Positions 1-7,767 of a DNA stretch of 64,000 nucleotides are shown here, one piece after another. The notes under the pieces are model-generated. The model ran no database searches. It saw only the letters and a program-made list of their open reading frames with translations, and was not told the DNA's origin. The position numbers and the translations under genes are program-made. Within the stretch, counting starts at the first letter, position 1. Each line of letters opens with the position of its first letter. The DNA is from Brochothrix campestris. GTDB lineage: Bacteria; Bacillota; Bacilli; Lactobacillales; Listeriaceae. The stretch is taken from assembly GCF_046058945.1 (NCBI RefSeq), contig NZ_CP175511.1, forward strand, positions 1,612,001 through 1,676,000. Reading direction: 5' to 3'.

Positions 1-1654
1 TAATATTTAAGCCTTTATGGTGTTCGGCGCGATCAAGTGTGTCTTGAAAATCTTCCCAATCTTGCACAGCATGGTACGTTGCATCGTATAAATTGGCCGC
101 TTTTTCAATTGAAATATCGGTTGGTGTTCCAAATAACTGTTCAAAATGACGTGGACTCTCGGACTGTGGTAAGAATGAGAAGATACCACCCCCATTATTA
201 TTAATCACAATCAGCGTCAAATTTAATTGATGCGTACGTGCCATCAACAACCCGTTCATATCATGATAAAAGGTGACATCGCCCATTAAGGCATACATCG
301 GTTGTTGGGTAACGCTCATCCCCAATGCAGTTGAAATATTACCATCAATCCCATTTGCACCTCGGTTAGCGACGATTCTCACCTGTTTATTCGTCTGGAT
401 AAAGAACGTATCAATATCACGGATTGGCATACTGTTTCCAACATATAATGCGGCCTCATTCGGTAAATGTTGTTGTAATTGTGCCACGACTTTGCCTTCA
501 TCGAGCGTTTCAATCGCTGCTAAATATTGGTTCATACATGTTTTGCTCAGCCTATTTAATCGCTGCCATTGGTCATACCACTCACTGTCACGTTGTGCTT
601 GATCGACTGATGCAAGCAAGCCTTCGACAAATACTGTTTCATCACAGTGCACCATATCAGTAGCTGCTTTAATTGGATCACGCCACATTGACCCTGGGTC
701 GATGATAATATGACGAGCATCAACAAGCGTTTCAAGATACTGACTTAAAAATTTTGAAACAGGCATTGCCCCCATTCGGATGATGACCTCTGCTCTAACT
801 TGTTCTTTCACACTCGCGAAACGAAAGAGACTGTCATATTGATCAATCACCTGATACTCATTCTGACCAAAAGAACGCAGTTGTGACAGAGGATCGGCTA
901 AAACAGGAAAACCCAGTTGGTGTGATAATTGCACTATTTGTGCTGCTAATGCTGGTGCAACCTGTAAATCGCCCATGACAATCAAGCCTTTTTTACCGTG
1001 ACACAGGGTTAACATTTCTGCCAACAATTCCGAGCTGACTGTCTCGTTGGTCGAATAAATATGCACGTGATGGCGCTTCTGTTCGCCGCTGAACGGCGAT
1101 GGCTCTAATAATGGCATCAATGGCTGTCTTAATGGAAAATTCAAGTGAACAGGTCCACGAGGGGCTTTTAAGGCGATATCTACTGCCCGAGCACCTTGCC
1201 ACTTCGCATAGTTGAGTAATTCGGCACTCGCCTCAGGCAAGGCCATCTCCACAAATTCTTTCACATGGTGACCGTATAAATGAATTTGATCGATTGCTTG
1301 GGGTGCACCAACACCTCTCAATTCATGTGGACGATCTGAAGTGAGTACCACCAACGGGATGTTCGATAAATTCGCCTCAACGACAGCTGGCATGTAATTG
1401 GCAGCTGCTGTGCCTGAAGTACACAATAGCACAACAGGTCGTAATGATGCTTTTGCTAACCCGAGTGCAAAAAAACCAGCTGAACGTTCATCGATATCGA
1501 TGTAAATTTTCAAGGTCGGATGTTCTGCCATTAACATCGCTAATGGGGTTGACCGCGAACCTGGACTAATAACGGCCTCTTTAACGCCGGCTTGTACGAT
1601 TTCTTCGATAAATGCGGCTAAATATTGCGTCATTTCAATTTGATGTTTTGTCAT
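1..1654 (-). CDS. menD: MenD, SEPHCHC synthase (partial, C-terminus outside window)
   Basis: Thiamine-diphosphate enzyme of menaquinone synthesis that joins isochorismate and 2-oxoglutarate to give 2-succinyl-5-enolpyruvyl-6-hydroxy-3-cyclohexene-1-carboxylate. The open frame runs leftwards off the window, giving about 551 codons of a family of about 580, so only the last few dozen residues are missing. Visible family marks are SPGSRSTPL near residue 30 and the diphosphate-binding segment GDVTFYHDMNGL in the C-terminal third. The ATG at 1652-1654 is preceded by AGGAGGCGC and lies inside the last codons of menF, overlapping it by 20 bases in another frame, so the two are translated from one message. 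The identification is firm; the end of the protein is not visible. Confidence 0.95.
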   Translation of the reverse strand, partial: MTKHQIEMTQYLAAFIEEIVQAGVKEAVISPGSRSTPLAMLMAEHPTLKIYIDIDERSAGFFALGLAKASLRPVVLLCTSGTAAANYMPAVVEANLSNIPLVVLTSDRPHELRGVGAPQAIDQIHLYGHHVKEFVEMALPEASAELLNYAKWQGARAVDIALKAPRGPVHLNFPLRQPLMPLLEPSPFSGEQKRHHVHIYSTNETVSSELLAEMLTLCHGKKGLIVMGDLQVAPALAAQIVQLSHQLGFPVLADPLSQLRSFGQNEYQVIDQYDSLFRFASVKEQVRAEVIIRMGAMPVSKFLSQYLETLVDARHIIIDPGSMWRDPIKAATDMVHCDETVFVEGLLASVDQAQRDSEWYDQWQRLNRLSKTCMNQYLAAIETLDEGKVVAQLQQHLPNEAALYVGNSMPIRDIDTFFIQTNKQVRIVANRGANGIDGNISTALGMSVTQQPMYALMGDVTFYHDMNGLLMARTHQLNLTLIVINNNGGGIFSFLPQSESPRHFEQLFGTPTDISIEKAANLYDATYHAVQDWEDFQDTLDRAEHHKGLNI

Positions 1655-3026
1655 TGTGAGCGCCTCCTAATAATCTTAACATCGGTTGAAACTTCAAGGC
1701 TGTTTCATTCCATTCTGTTTGCGGCTCTGAGTCAGCCACGATGCCACAACCAGCAAATAATCGAACCTGTTGGTTAGCTGCCACAAGTGAACGGATACCA
1801 ACGGCAAACTCGCCATTTTCACTCGCATCGTACCACCCAATCGGGGCTCCGAAAAAGCCTCGAATTTGTGGTTCTTCTTGGGCGATCCACTCGAGCGTTT
1901 TTTGTGAAGGAAACCCTCCTAACGCAGGGGTTGGATGCATTTTTTTGACCAAGCTTAAAAATGATGTCCCGGCATTTAATTGTGCCTTAATCGGCGTATA
2001 TAAATGTTGGATGTCGCGGTTGCTTAAGATGGCTGGTGTCTCTTGATAAACCATATCATGACATAACGGTTTTAGCTTAGCTGTAATCATATTCACAACA
2101 ATTGCATGTTCATGTCGGTTTTTAGCATCGGCTAATAGTACTTGCGCTAATTGGTTGCGTTCGGTGTCTGTTGAACCGGTTTCGATTGAACCGGCTACGC
2201 CTGCTGAATAAATCGTTTCAGCTTCCTTAAACAGTAAACGTTCAGGTGATGCACCTAAAAAACTAGTTCCTTGATAACGCATTAAAAAGCGATAGCAGTT
2301 TGGTTGTTGGCTAATTAACGTTGCCATCACCTGACCACTGTGCAAGTCTCGCTTAAGTTCAACTGCTTTTTGACGCGACAACACCACTTTTGTAAAACTA
2401 GTAGCCTTAATCGCATCGATGCTTTTTTGAATCATCATTGTCCAATTGGCTGGTGTAATTAAATCCGTTTCACTCACAATCGCATTGTGTTCATTAATCT
2501 GTTTTTTTACCGATAACACGATTTTCGACCGCAGTTCACGTTCGACTTCTGCCACTGTTTGATGCGGTTGTACTAAATAGTTCAGAGTGATTGTATCGCG
2601 GTCAACTGTACTACGCCACATCACTTCGGGCAACATGAACAGCTGTCTGCCATAGTTTTGCCAGATTGTCCCATCTGTTGGGACCTCCGCATTAAAGTTA
2701 AAGCCGCCAAAAATAAGCGGTTCGCCATCACGTGTTGAGCCATCTGTATATAAAATCGCGTTTGCTTTCAAGTTATCCCATGCACGCTGAATACTAGCAG
2801 TCGTTGTATCAAAGACCTTGATACTTTTCAACCCTAAAAAGCGTAACTCATCATCAGGTGTTTGCCAATAAAACGCATCTTCACCAGGTGATAAATTGGT
2901 TAATAATGTATTGAAGTCATTGTTCGACTGTGTTTGCACCCAACTAATTAAGGTGGCTTGGTCGCTCTGTTTTGCTCGCTCAACTCCTTCTTCAATTAAA
3001 GCAGTTACTGTCTTTACTAATTTCAT
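1635..3026 (-). CDS. menF: MenF, isochorismate synthase
   Basis: Converts chorismate to isochorismate, the entry step of menaquinone synthesis. At 463 residues it has the usual length for the Bacillus/Listeria enzyme. The chorismate-binding domain fills the C-terminal half: FLGASPERLLF, the segment PTPALGGFPS, and a C-terminal CGIVADSEPQTEWNE stretch that carries conserved acidic residues of this superfamily. The ATG at 3026 has AGGAGCG upstream. It is the first gene of the leftward menF-menD message and diverges from menA at 3240. A paralogue such as the anthranilate or salicylate synthase component is possible by fold, but position next to menD and menA makes MenF by far the most likely. 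Confidence 0.95.
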   Translation of the reverse strand: MKLVKTVTALIEEGVERAKQSDQATLISWVQTQSNNDFNTLLTNLSPGEDAFYWQTPDDELRFLGLKSIKVFDTTTASIQRAWDNLKANAILYTDGSTRDGEPLIFGGFNFNAEVPTDGTIWQNYGRQLFMLPEVMWRSTVDRDTITLNYLVQPHQTVAEVERELRSKIVLSVKKQINEHNAIVSETDLITPANWTMMIQKSIDAIKATSFTKVVLSRQKAVELKRDLHSGQVMATLISQQPNCYRFLMRYQGTSFLGASPERLLFKEAETIYSAGVAGSIETGSTDTERNQLAQVLLADAKNRHEHAIVVNMITAKLKPLCHDMVYQETPAILSNRDIQHLYTPIKAQLNAGTSFLSLVKKMHPTPALGGFPSQKTLEWIAQEEPQIRGFFGAPIGWYDASENGEFAVGIRSLVAANQQVRLFAGCGIVADSEPQTEWNETALKFQPMLRLLGGAHNDKTSN

Positions 3027-3173
3027 TTTATATCGCTCCTAAATAGATGGGCTTATTGATGTTAGTGGCCCTACTTATCCTCAGTTTCTAACTGTTCTTG
3101 TTCTCAATAAGCTTATGTTTACTATGCCACAACAATTATAACAAAAAATAGCGTGCTATCATACTTTTACTTA

Positions 3174-3201
3174 TTGTTCGACTACTTTAATATGGTATAG
3201 T
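3174..3201 (+). promoter_or_regulatory. Candidate sigma-A promoter of menA
   Basis: TTGTTC (3174-3179), a 16-base spacer and TATAGT (3196-3201) lie about 40 bases before the menA start in the menF/menA divergent region. The spacing is one base short of ideal. No promoter as good was found for menF; a TATAAT on the other strand near 3135 has only a weak -35. Confidence 0.45.
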
Positions 3202-3239
3202 TAGATTTGAATAACGTTGGATAAAAGGAGAGGATTTTT

Positions 3240-4160
3240 TTGAAACAAGGTCAGACACCAAAACTGGCTCGTATAACACAAAATAAATGGTGGAAACTTT
3301 TACGCCCACACACGTTGGCTTCGAGTTATGTTCCTGTATTTGTCGGTAGCGCCGCAGCATTACACTATACAACATTTAAGGTGTTACCATTTTTAGCAAT
3401 GCTTTTTGCAGCCTTTTTAATTCAGACAGGTACGAATTTGTTTAATGAGTACTACGACTATAAACGTGGGCACGACGATGAAAATAAGGTCGGGCATGGT
3501 GGGGCTATTACAAACGAAAAAATGTCAGCAAGCTTCATCCGTAACCTTGCCTTTTTAAGTTTTATCATCGCCTTACTACTCGGTCTGTATTTATGTGTGA
3601 CTGTTAGTTGGTATTTAGCCCTCATCGGTCTTATTTCGATGATTGTTGGTTTTTTATATACCGGTGGGCCACTGCCAATCGCTCATACGCCTTTAGGTGA
3701 ATTGATGGCCGGCTTTTTCATGGGTGGTATTATTACCTACATTAGTTTCTTTATTCAAACCGATTTCATCAATCAGGTGATTGTTTATCTCTCATTGCCG
3801 TTAATCTTAATGATTGGTAATATGCTGTTAGCCAATAGTTTACGTGATCTTGAAGAAGATACCCGTAACGGTCGCTTAACACTGGCCATCCTCTTAGGGA
3901 AACGTTGGGGCACTGTCTTATATGCAGCTCTCTGGTTAATTTCTTTTGGTTGGACTTGGTCACTCATCTTCACGATTCATTTAACACCATTCTTATTGTT
4001 AACTCTAATCGCTATACCTCCTGCTGCAATCTCTGTCATCGTCTTTTGGCGTCAAACAGAAGTCATCAAAATGATTCCAGGTATGGCGAACTGTTCAAAA
4101 GCGATTAAATATTACGGATTGCTAACGACCTTAGCCTTATTAATTAGTTTAGCCTTTTAA
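3240..4160 (+). CDS. menA: MenA, 1,4-dihydroxy-2-naphthoate prenyltransferase
   Basis: Integral membrane UbiA-family enzyme that attaches the polyprenyl chain to 1,4-dihydroxy-2-naphthoate, giving demethylmenaquinone. It has 306 residues, the normal size, with eight or nine hydrophobic segments. The two aspartate-rich motifs are visible: NEYYDYKRGHDDE near residues 68-80, and NSLRDLEEDTRNGR near residue 200. It starts at TTG (3240) behind the Shine-Dalgarno AAAGGAGAGG; no suitable ATG lies nearby. It is transcribed away from menF-menD, so the menaquinone genes form a divergent cluster, and it is closed by the terminator at 4167-4202. Confidence 0.93.
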   Translation: MKQGQTPKLARITQNKWWKLLRPHTLASSYVPVFVGSAAALHYTTFKVLPFLAMLFAAFLIQTGTNLFNEYYDYKRGHDDENKVGHGGAITNEKMSASFIRNLAFLSFIIALLLGLYLCVTVSWYLALIGLISMIVGFLYTGGPLPIAHTPLGELMAGFFMGGIITYISFFIQTDFINQVIVYLSLPLILMIGNMLLANSLRDLEEDTRNGRLTLAILLGKRWGTVLYAALWLISFGWTWSLIFTIHLTPFLLLTLIAIPPAAISVIVFWRQTEVIKMIPGMANCSKAIKYYGLLTTLALLISLAF

Positions 4161-4166
4161 AGCTCT

Positions 4167-4202
4167 CCCACTTCGAAGATTATCCGAAGTGGGGCTTTTT
4201 TT
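4167..4202 (+). terminator. Rho-independent terminator of menA
   Basis: Perfect nine-base stem CCCACTTCG / CGAAGTGGG (4167-4175 and 4185-4193) followed by CTTTTTTT. It begins seven bases after the menA stop and ends just before the left end of the ISL3-type remnant. Confidence 0.9.
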
Positions 4203-4205
4203 GAT

Positions 4206-4998
4206 GGGTTCTATAATTTATAGTGTTGGTGACGAAATATGTCGCTAACACTATTTTTAGGCAAAAAAAGAGAAACATATATAAATTCCCTTTAAAATAA
4301 AGTCGCTGAACCAATCCAAAGGAGGAATTATATATGTCTCATACCACTCATTCGATCGCATTTTCTACAGGAATTAAAGCTGTAAATATAAACTCCACTG
4401 AAAATTGGTGTTCTCGTCAAAAAGTGAACGGTACTGAGGGTATTTGTTATTTCGAATCACTCACTTATAAACCAGAGCGCTGCTCTCATTATGGCAGAAC
4501 TTCTAAAAATTTCAACATCATCACATATGATGTTAAGACGTCGCGTATCGCTATACACCTTTGTTCAAATAGATGATGACCTCTCCTGGTATTATAAATT
4601 ACTTGACTCACTTGAATGAGTCATTCAAAGCAACTGACAGTTGTCTTTGACCAGCGTAATTTTTAAGCTTACAATGCACTTCTTCATCAAAAACATAGCG
4701 CTGTTTCTCACTATTTTTAAAAAACCTACGAACGTTACGTAAATATTCAGACGCAATCACTAATAGTTTTATCTATCGTTATTCAAATGGACATTTAGAA
4801 GGCATCAATAACAAGATTAAGCTTATCAAACATGTTAGTTTTGGTTATCAGAATTTCACTAATTTTCGAAATCGCATTCTTCTCTGCATCACTAATTAAT
4901 CATATACAAAAAAAGGATTGTAGAACTTAATCTACAATCCAAAAAGCTTCTTAATTTAAGCGAAAGTTTACTCACCAACACTATTTGACATAGAGCCC
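4206..4998 (+). mobile_element. Decayed ISL3-family insertion sequence
   Basis: A 793-base element bounded by related inverted ends. The left end (GGGTTCTATAATTTATAGTG, continuing TTGGTGAC) matches the reverse complement of the right end (GGGCTCTATGTCAAATAGTG, continuing TTGGTGAG) at most positions. The left end also contains its own inverted repeat around 4222-4252, and a GGATTGTAGA / TCTACAATCC hairpin lies near the right end (4915-4940). An intact ISL3 element is about 1.4-1.5 kb, so roughly half is missing. Inside is a broken transposase. No direct target repeat was visible. It sits between the menA terminator and the terminator of the tRNA operon. Confidence 0.75.
4334..4899 (+). pseudogene. 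ISL3-family transposase remnant, internally deleted
   Basis: The first part (4334-4576, 80 codons) reads like the N-terminus of ISL3 transposases: a short polar start, then LTYKPERCSHYG and the segment VKTSRIAI. The second cysteine of the usual CxxC zinc motif is replaced by tyrosine. After a stop and scrambled sequence, the C-terminal signature reappears near 4790-4899 as YSNGHLEGINNKIKLIKHVS followed by FGYQNFTNFRNRI, ending at TAA 4897-4899. The catalytic middle is gone, so no active transposase can be made. The family call rests on the N- and C-terminal signatures and on the inverted ends. Confidence 0.75.
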
Positions 4999-5009
4999 AT
5001 TATTTCAAC

Positions 5010-5037
5010 AAAAAAACATCAGCTACTCGAGCTAATG
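5010..5037 (-). terminator. Terminator of the rRNA/tRNA operon
   Basis: Reading leftwards just after tRNA-Glu there is the imperfect hairpin CATTAGCT / AGCTGATG followed by seven T. It is the only terminator-like structure seen downstream of the 41-tRNA array and ends about 10 bases from the ISL3 remnant. Confidence 0.8.
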
Positions 5038-5047
5038 CTTTAAAAGA

Positions 5048-5119
5048 TGACCCGTACGGGATTCGAACCCGTGATACCGCCGTGAAAGGGCGGTGTCTTA
5101 ACCGCTTGACCAACGGGCC
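5048..5119 (-). tRNA. tRNA-Glu (UUC), distal block
   Basis: 72-base cloverleaf, anticodon UUC, acceptor stem GGCCCGU with ACGGGUC and no encoded CCA. Last gene of the operon, with the same sequence as the copy at 7261-7332. Confidence 0.95.
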
Positions 5120-5132
5120 TTAAAAAATGAAA

Positions 5133-5220
5133 CGGAGAAAGAGGGATTTGAACCCTCGCGCCGCTTTCGCGACCTACACCCTTAGCAGGGGCGCCTCTTC
5201 AGCCACTTGAGTATTTCCCC
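5133..5220 (-). tRNA. tRNA-Ser (GCU), distal block
   Basis: 88-base class II tRNA with a long variable arm and anticodon GCU. The same sequence recurs at 7346-7433. Confidence 0.95.
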
Positions 5221-5223
5221 TAA

Positions 5224-5296
5224 CTCCGCAAGTAGGGCTCGAACCTACGACAACACGATTAACAGTCGTGTGCTCTACCAACTGAGCTATTGCGGA
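5224..5296 (-). tRNA. tRNA-Asn (GUU), distal block
   Basis: 73 bases, anticodon GUU, acceptor UCCGCAA with UUGCGGA. Only three bases separate it from tRNA-Ser(GCU). Duplicate at 7437-7509. Confidence 0.95.
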
Positions 5297-5302
5297 TAAC
5301 AA

Positions 5303-5376
<74 letters not shown>

Positions 5377-5391
5377 TGTTTTTTGTGCTAA

Positions 5392-5462
5392 AGCGAGTGA
5401 TCGGGATCGAACCGACGACAACAGCTTGGAAGGCTGTAGTTTTACCACTAAACTACACTCGC
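5392..5462 (-). tRNA. tRNA-Gly (UCC), distal block
   Basis: 71 bases, anticodon UCC, acceptor GCGAGUG with CACUCGC. Duplicate at 7605-7675. Confidence 0.95.
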
Positions 5463-5470
5463 ATATCAAA

Positions 5471-5544
5471 GGCGGATGATGGGGATCGAACCCACGCATG
5501 CCTGAACCACAATCAGGTGTGTTAACCACTTCACCACAACCGCC
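5471..5544 (-). tRNA. tRNA-His (GUG), distal block
   Basis: 74 bases, anticodon GUG. The extra 5' G of histidine tRNAs is encoded (gene begins GGCGG). Duplicate at 7684-7757. Confidence 0.95.
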
Positions 5545-5553
5545 ATAATACTA

Positions 5554-5626
5554 TGGCTCAGGACAGAGTCGAACTGCCGACACACGGAGCTTCAATCCGT
5601 TGCTCTACCAACTGAGCTACTGAGCC
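5554..5626 (-). tRNA. tRNA-Phe (GAA), distal block
   Basis: 73 bases, anticodon GAA, acceptor GGCUCAG with CUGAGCC. Duplicate at 7768-7840. Confidence 0.95.
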
Positions 5627-5636
5627 AAAAAAAAAA

Positions 5637-5710
5637 CGGTCTGGACGGGACTCGAACCCGCGACCTCCTGCGTGACAGGCAGGCATTCTAACCAACTGAA
5701 CTACCAGACC
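5637..5710 (-). tRNA. tRNA-Asp (GUC), distal block
   Basis: 74 bases, anticodon GUC, acceptor GGUCUGG with CCAGACC. It differs from the copy at 7849-7922 by one base in the D arm (AACTG against AGCTG on the plus strand). Confidence 0.95.
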
Positions 5711-5736
5711 AAAAACGTGTTTGCAATCTCTTGCAA

Positions 5737-5810
<74 letters not shown>

Positions 5811-5835
5811 ATAATATAAATGATACATGATAAAA

Positions 5836-5925
5836 AGGAGGATGAGGGATTCGAACCCCCGCGCGATTTTACTCGCCTGACGGTTTTCAAGACCGTTCCC
5901 TTCAGCCAGACTTGGGTAATCCTCC
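5836..5925 (-). tRNA. tRNA-Ser (UGA), tandem copy 4 of 4 in distal block
   Basis: 90-base class II tRNA, anticodon UGA. In transcription order this is the last of four adjacent copies that start every 129-130 bases. Its downstream flank is shared with the single copy at 8048, so this is the ancestral right junction. Confidence 0.95.
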
Positions 5926-5965
5926 GAAATGTGTTGCTATTAAATTGTTACTCATAAGTGAGTTA

Positions 5966-6055
5966 AGGAGGATGAGGGATTCGAACCCCCGCGCGATTTT
6001 ACTCGCCTGACGGTTTTCAAGACCGTTCCCTTCAGCCAGACTTGGGTAATCCTCC
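5966..6055 (-). tRNA. tRNA-Ser (UGA), tandem copy 3 of 4
   Basis: 90 bases, anticodon UGA. The gene sequence appears identical to its neighbours; the spacer of about 40 bases is also repeated. Confidence 0.95.
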
Positions 6056-6094
6056 GAAATTGTGTTGTTATTAAATTGTTACTCATAAGAGTTA

Positions 6095-6184
6095 AGGAGG
6101 ATGAGGGATTCGAACCCCCGCGCGATTTTACTCGCCTGACGGTTTTCAAGACCGTTCCCTTCAGCCAGACTTGGGTAATCCTCC
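6095..6184 (-). tRNA. tRNA-Ser (UGA), tandem copy 2 of 4
   Basis: 90 bases, anticodon UGA. The spacer on its 5966-side (6056-6094) differs from the other two by a few small changes. Confidence 0.95.
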
Positions 6185-6224
6185 GAAATGTGTTGCTATT
6201 AAATTGTTACTCATAAGTGAGTTA

Positions 6225-6314
6225 AGGAGGATGAGGGATTCGAACCCCCGCGCGATTTTACTCGCCTGACGGTTTTCAAGACCGTTCCCTTCAGCCAGAC
6301 TTGGGTAATCCTCC
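6225..6314 (-). tRNA. tRNA-Ser (UGA), tandem copy 1 of 4
   Basis: 90 bases, anticodon UGA. It is the first of the four to be transcribed and directly follows tRNA-Ile2. Confidence 0.95.
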
Positions 6315-6339
6315 GAAATAATAAATGTTATTTTGTTAA

Positions 6340-6413
6340 TGGACCTTGTAGGACTCGAACCTACGACCGGACGGTTATGAGCCGTCTGCTCTAACCAACT
6401 GAGCTAAAGGTCC
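6340..6413 (-). tRNA. tRNA-Ile2 (CAU, probably lysidine-modified)
   Basis: 74 bases, anticodon CAU, acceptor GGACCUU with AAGGUCC. It lacks initiator features and resembles, from memory, the Bacillus Ile2 gene that sits between Met and Ser(UGA) in the trnB array. Its anticodon cytosine would be changed to lysidine to read AUA. It is the only gene of the distal block, apart from the extra Ser copies, with no partner in the proximal block. Elongator Met is the alternative, but that role is filled by the next gene. Confidence 0.8.
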
Positions 6414-6431
6414 TACATTACAAAATAATAA

Positions 6432-6505
6432 TAGCGGCAGAGGGAGTCGAACCCACGACCTTTCGGGTATGAACCGAATGCTCTAGCCAGCTGAGCTACA
6501 CCGCC
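6432..6505 (-). tRNA. Elongator tRNA-Met (CAU), distal block
   Basis: 74 bases, anticodon CAU, acceptor GGCGGUG with UGCCGCU, as in Bacillus elongator Met. Duplicate at 8148-8221. Confidence 0.9.
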
Positions 6506-6533
6506 ATGTTGTTATAATGAGTTACTTAAAAGT

Positions 6534-6609
6534 TGGTGGAGCCTAGCGGGATCGAACCGCTGACCTCCTGCGTGCAAGGCAGGCGCTCTCCCAGCTGAGC
6601 TAAGGCCCC
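6534..6609 (-). tRNA. tRNA-Ala (UGC), distal block
   Basis: 76 bases including an encoded 3' CCA (plus-strand TGG at 6534-6536), anticodon UGC. Most genes of the array lack encoded CCA; only the two Ala genes and Val show it. Duplicate at 8255-8330. Confidence 0.95.
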
Positions 6610-6648
6610 ATTAATTGGGTATGATATTCCGATTGTAAATTCATACAA

Positions 6649-6722
6649 TCGGGAAGACAGGATTCGAACCTGCGACCCCTTGGTCCCAAACCAAGTGCTC
6701 TACCAAGCTGAGCTACTTCCCG
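6649..6722 (-). tRNA. tRNA-Pro (UGG), distal block
   Basis: 74 bases, anticodon UGG. An inverted repeat (CGATTGTA / TACAATCG) lies between Ala and Pro and touches the 3' end of this gene in both blocks. Duplicate at 8370-8443. Confidence 0.95.
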
Positions 6723-6730
6723 TTTGGTAA

Positions 6731-6804
6731 TGCGCCCAAGAGGAGTCGAACCTCTAACCGCTTGATTCGTAGTCAAGTACTCTATCCAGTTGAGCTATGG
6801 GCGC
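6731..6804 (-). tRNA. tRNA-Arg (ACG), distal block
   Basis: 74 bases, anticodon ACG (A34 presumably edited to inosine), acceptor GCGCCCA with UGGGCGC. Duplicate at 8452-8525. Confidence 0.95.
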
Positions 6805-6825
6805 TCATTTTAAATTGTGTTACAA

Positions 6826-6911
6826 TGCCGAGGGCCGGAATCGAACCGGCACGGTGATCACTCACCGCAGGATTTTAAGTCCTGTGCGTCTGCCAGTTCC
6901 GCCACCCCGGC
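6826..6911 (-). tRNA. tRNA-Leu (UAA), distal block
   Basis: 86-base class II tRNA, anticodon UAA, acceptor GCCGGGG with CCUCGGC. Duplicate at 8547-8632. Confidence 0.95.
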
Positions 6912-6935
6912 TAATATGGGTATATTCTACTTACA

Positions 6936-7007
6936 AGCGAAAGACGGGATTCGAACCCGCGACCCCCACCTTGGCAAGGTGATGTTCTACCACTGAACTA
7001 CTTTCGC
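6936..7007 (-). tRNA. tRNA-Gly (GCC), distal block
   Basis: 72 bases, anticodon GCC, acceptor GCGAAAG with CUUUCGC. Duplicate at 8657-8728. In the Bacillus trnB order a Leu gene lies between this one and Lys; it is absent in both blocks here. Confidence 0.95.
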
Positions 7008-7010
7008 GTA

Positions 7011-7083
7011 TGAGCCGTGCTGGGCTCGAACCAGCGACCCTCTGATTAAAAGTCAGATGCTCTACCAACTGAGCTAACGGCTC
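7011..7083 (-). tRNA. tRNA-Lys (UUU), distal block
   Basis: 73 bases, anticodon UUU. The upstream gap contains a candidate promoter (7106-7134) and a perfect palindrome CTTGTTGTTCAACAACAAG touching the gene start. Duplicate at 8732-8804. Confidence 0.95.
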
Positions 7084-7105
7084 TTGTTGTTGAACAACAA
7101 GATTA

Positions 7106-7134
7106 ATAATAACATTTTAATGTCGATTTGACAA
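7106..7134 (-). promoter_or_regulatory. Candidate internal promoter of the distal tRNA block
   Basis: On the minus strand TTGTCA (7129-7134), 17 bases, TATTAT (7106-7111), in the gap between tRNA-Thr and tRNA-Lys. The equivalent gap of the proximal block also holds a good promoter with different sequence, which argues for function. It would allow Lys through Glu to be made apart from the rRNAs. Confidence 0.5.
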
Positions 7135-7153
7135 TCATTTTTTTCAAAATGTA

Positions 7154-7226
7154 TGCCGACTGCAGAAGTCGAATCCGCGACCTACTGATTACAAATCAGT
7201 TGCTCTACCAGCTGAGCTAAGTCGGC
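7154..7226 (-). tRNA. tRNA-Thr (UGU), distal block
   Basis: 73 bases, anticodon UGU. It is the first gene of the distal block and follows tRNA-Glu of the proximal block by 34 bases. Duplicate at 8893-8965. Confidence 0.95.
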
Positions 7227-7260
7227 TAAAAAAAGTATTGATTTGATGCAAGTGTTGCAA

Positions 7261-7332
7261 TGACCCGTACGGGATTCGAACCCGTGATACCGCCGTGAAA
7301 GGGCGGTGTCTTAACCGCTTGACCAACGGGCC
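7261..7332 (-). tRNA. tRNA-Glu (UUC), proximal block
   Basis: 72 bases, anticodon UUC. Last gene of the proximal block; same sequence as 5048-5119. Confidence 0.95.
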
Positions 7333-7345
7333 TTAAAAAATGAAA

Positions 7346-7433
7346 CGGAGAAAGAGGGATTTGAACCCTCGCGCCGCTTTCGCGACCTACACCCTTAGCA
7401 GGGGCGCCTCTTCAGCCACTTGAGTATTTCCCC
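7346..7433 (-). tRNA. tRNA-Ser (GCU), proximal block
   Basis: 88 bases, class II, anticodon GCU. The gene and both spacers match the distal copy. Confidence 0.95.
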
Positions 7434-7436
7434 TAA

Positions 7437-7509
7437 CTCCGCAAGTAGGGCTCGAACCTACGACAACACGATTAACAGTCGTGTGCTCTACCAACTGAGC
7501 TATTGCGGA
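7437..7509 (-). tRNA. tRNA-Asn (GUU), proximal block
   Basis: 73 bases, anticodon GUU; copy of 5224-5296. Confidence 0.95.
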
Positions 7510-7515
7510 TAACAA

Positions 7516-7589
<74 letters not shown>

Positions 7590-7604
7590 TGTTTTTTGTG
7601 CTAA

Positions 7605-7675
7605 AGCGAGTGATCGGGATCGAACCGACGACAACAGCTTGGAAGGCTGTAGTTTTACCACTAAACTACACTCGC
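7605..7675 (-). tRNA. tRNA-Gly (UCC), proximal block
   Basis: 71 bases, anticodon UCC; copy of 5392-5462. The spacer to His differs from the distal one at a single base. Confidence 0.95.
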
Positions 7676-7683
7676 ATATAAAA

Positions 7684-7757
7684 GGCGGATGATGGGGATC
7701 GAACCCACGCATGCCTGAACCACAATCAGGTGTGTTAACCACTTCACCACAACCGCC
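7684..7757 (-). tRNA. tRNA-His (GUG), proximal block
   Basis: 74 bases, anticodon GUG, with encoded extra 5' G; copy of 5471-5544. Confidence 0.95.
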
Positions 7758-7767
7758 ATTATTTTAA

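Noticed and set aside
4334..4576. An 80-codon frame as a functional small protein
   Set aside because: It is the N-terminal remnant of an ISL3 transposase inside a decayed element, with one zinc cysteine lost.
4198..5006. Target-site duplication flanking the ISL3 remnant
   Set aside because: The eight bases on the left (TTTTTGAT) and right (ATTATTTC) do not match for any end placement tried.
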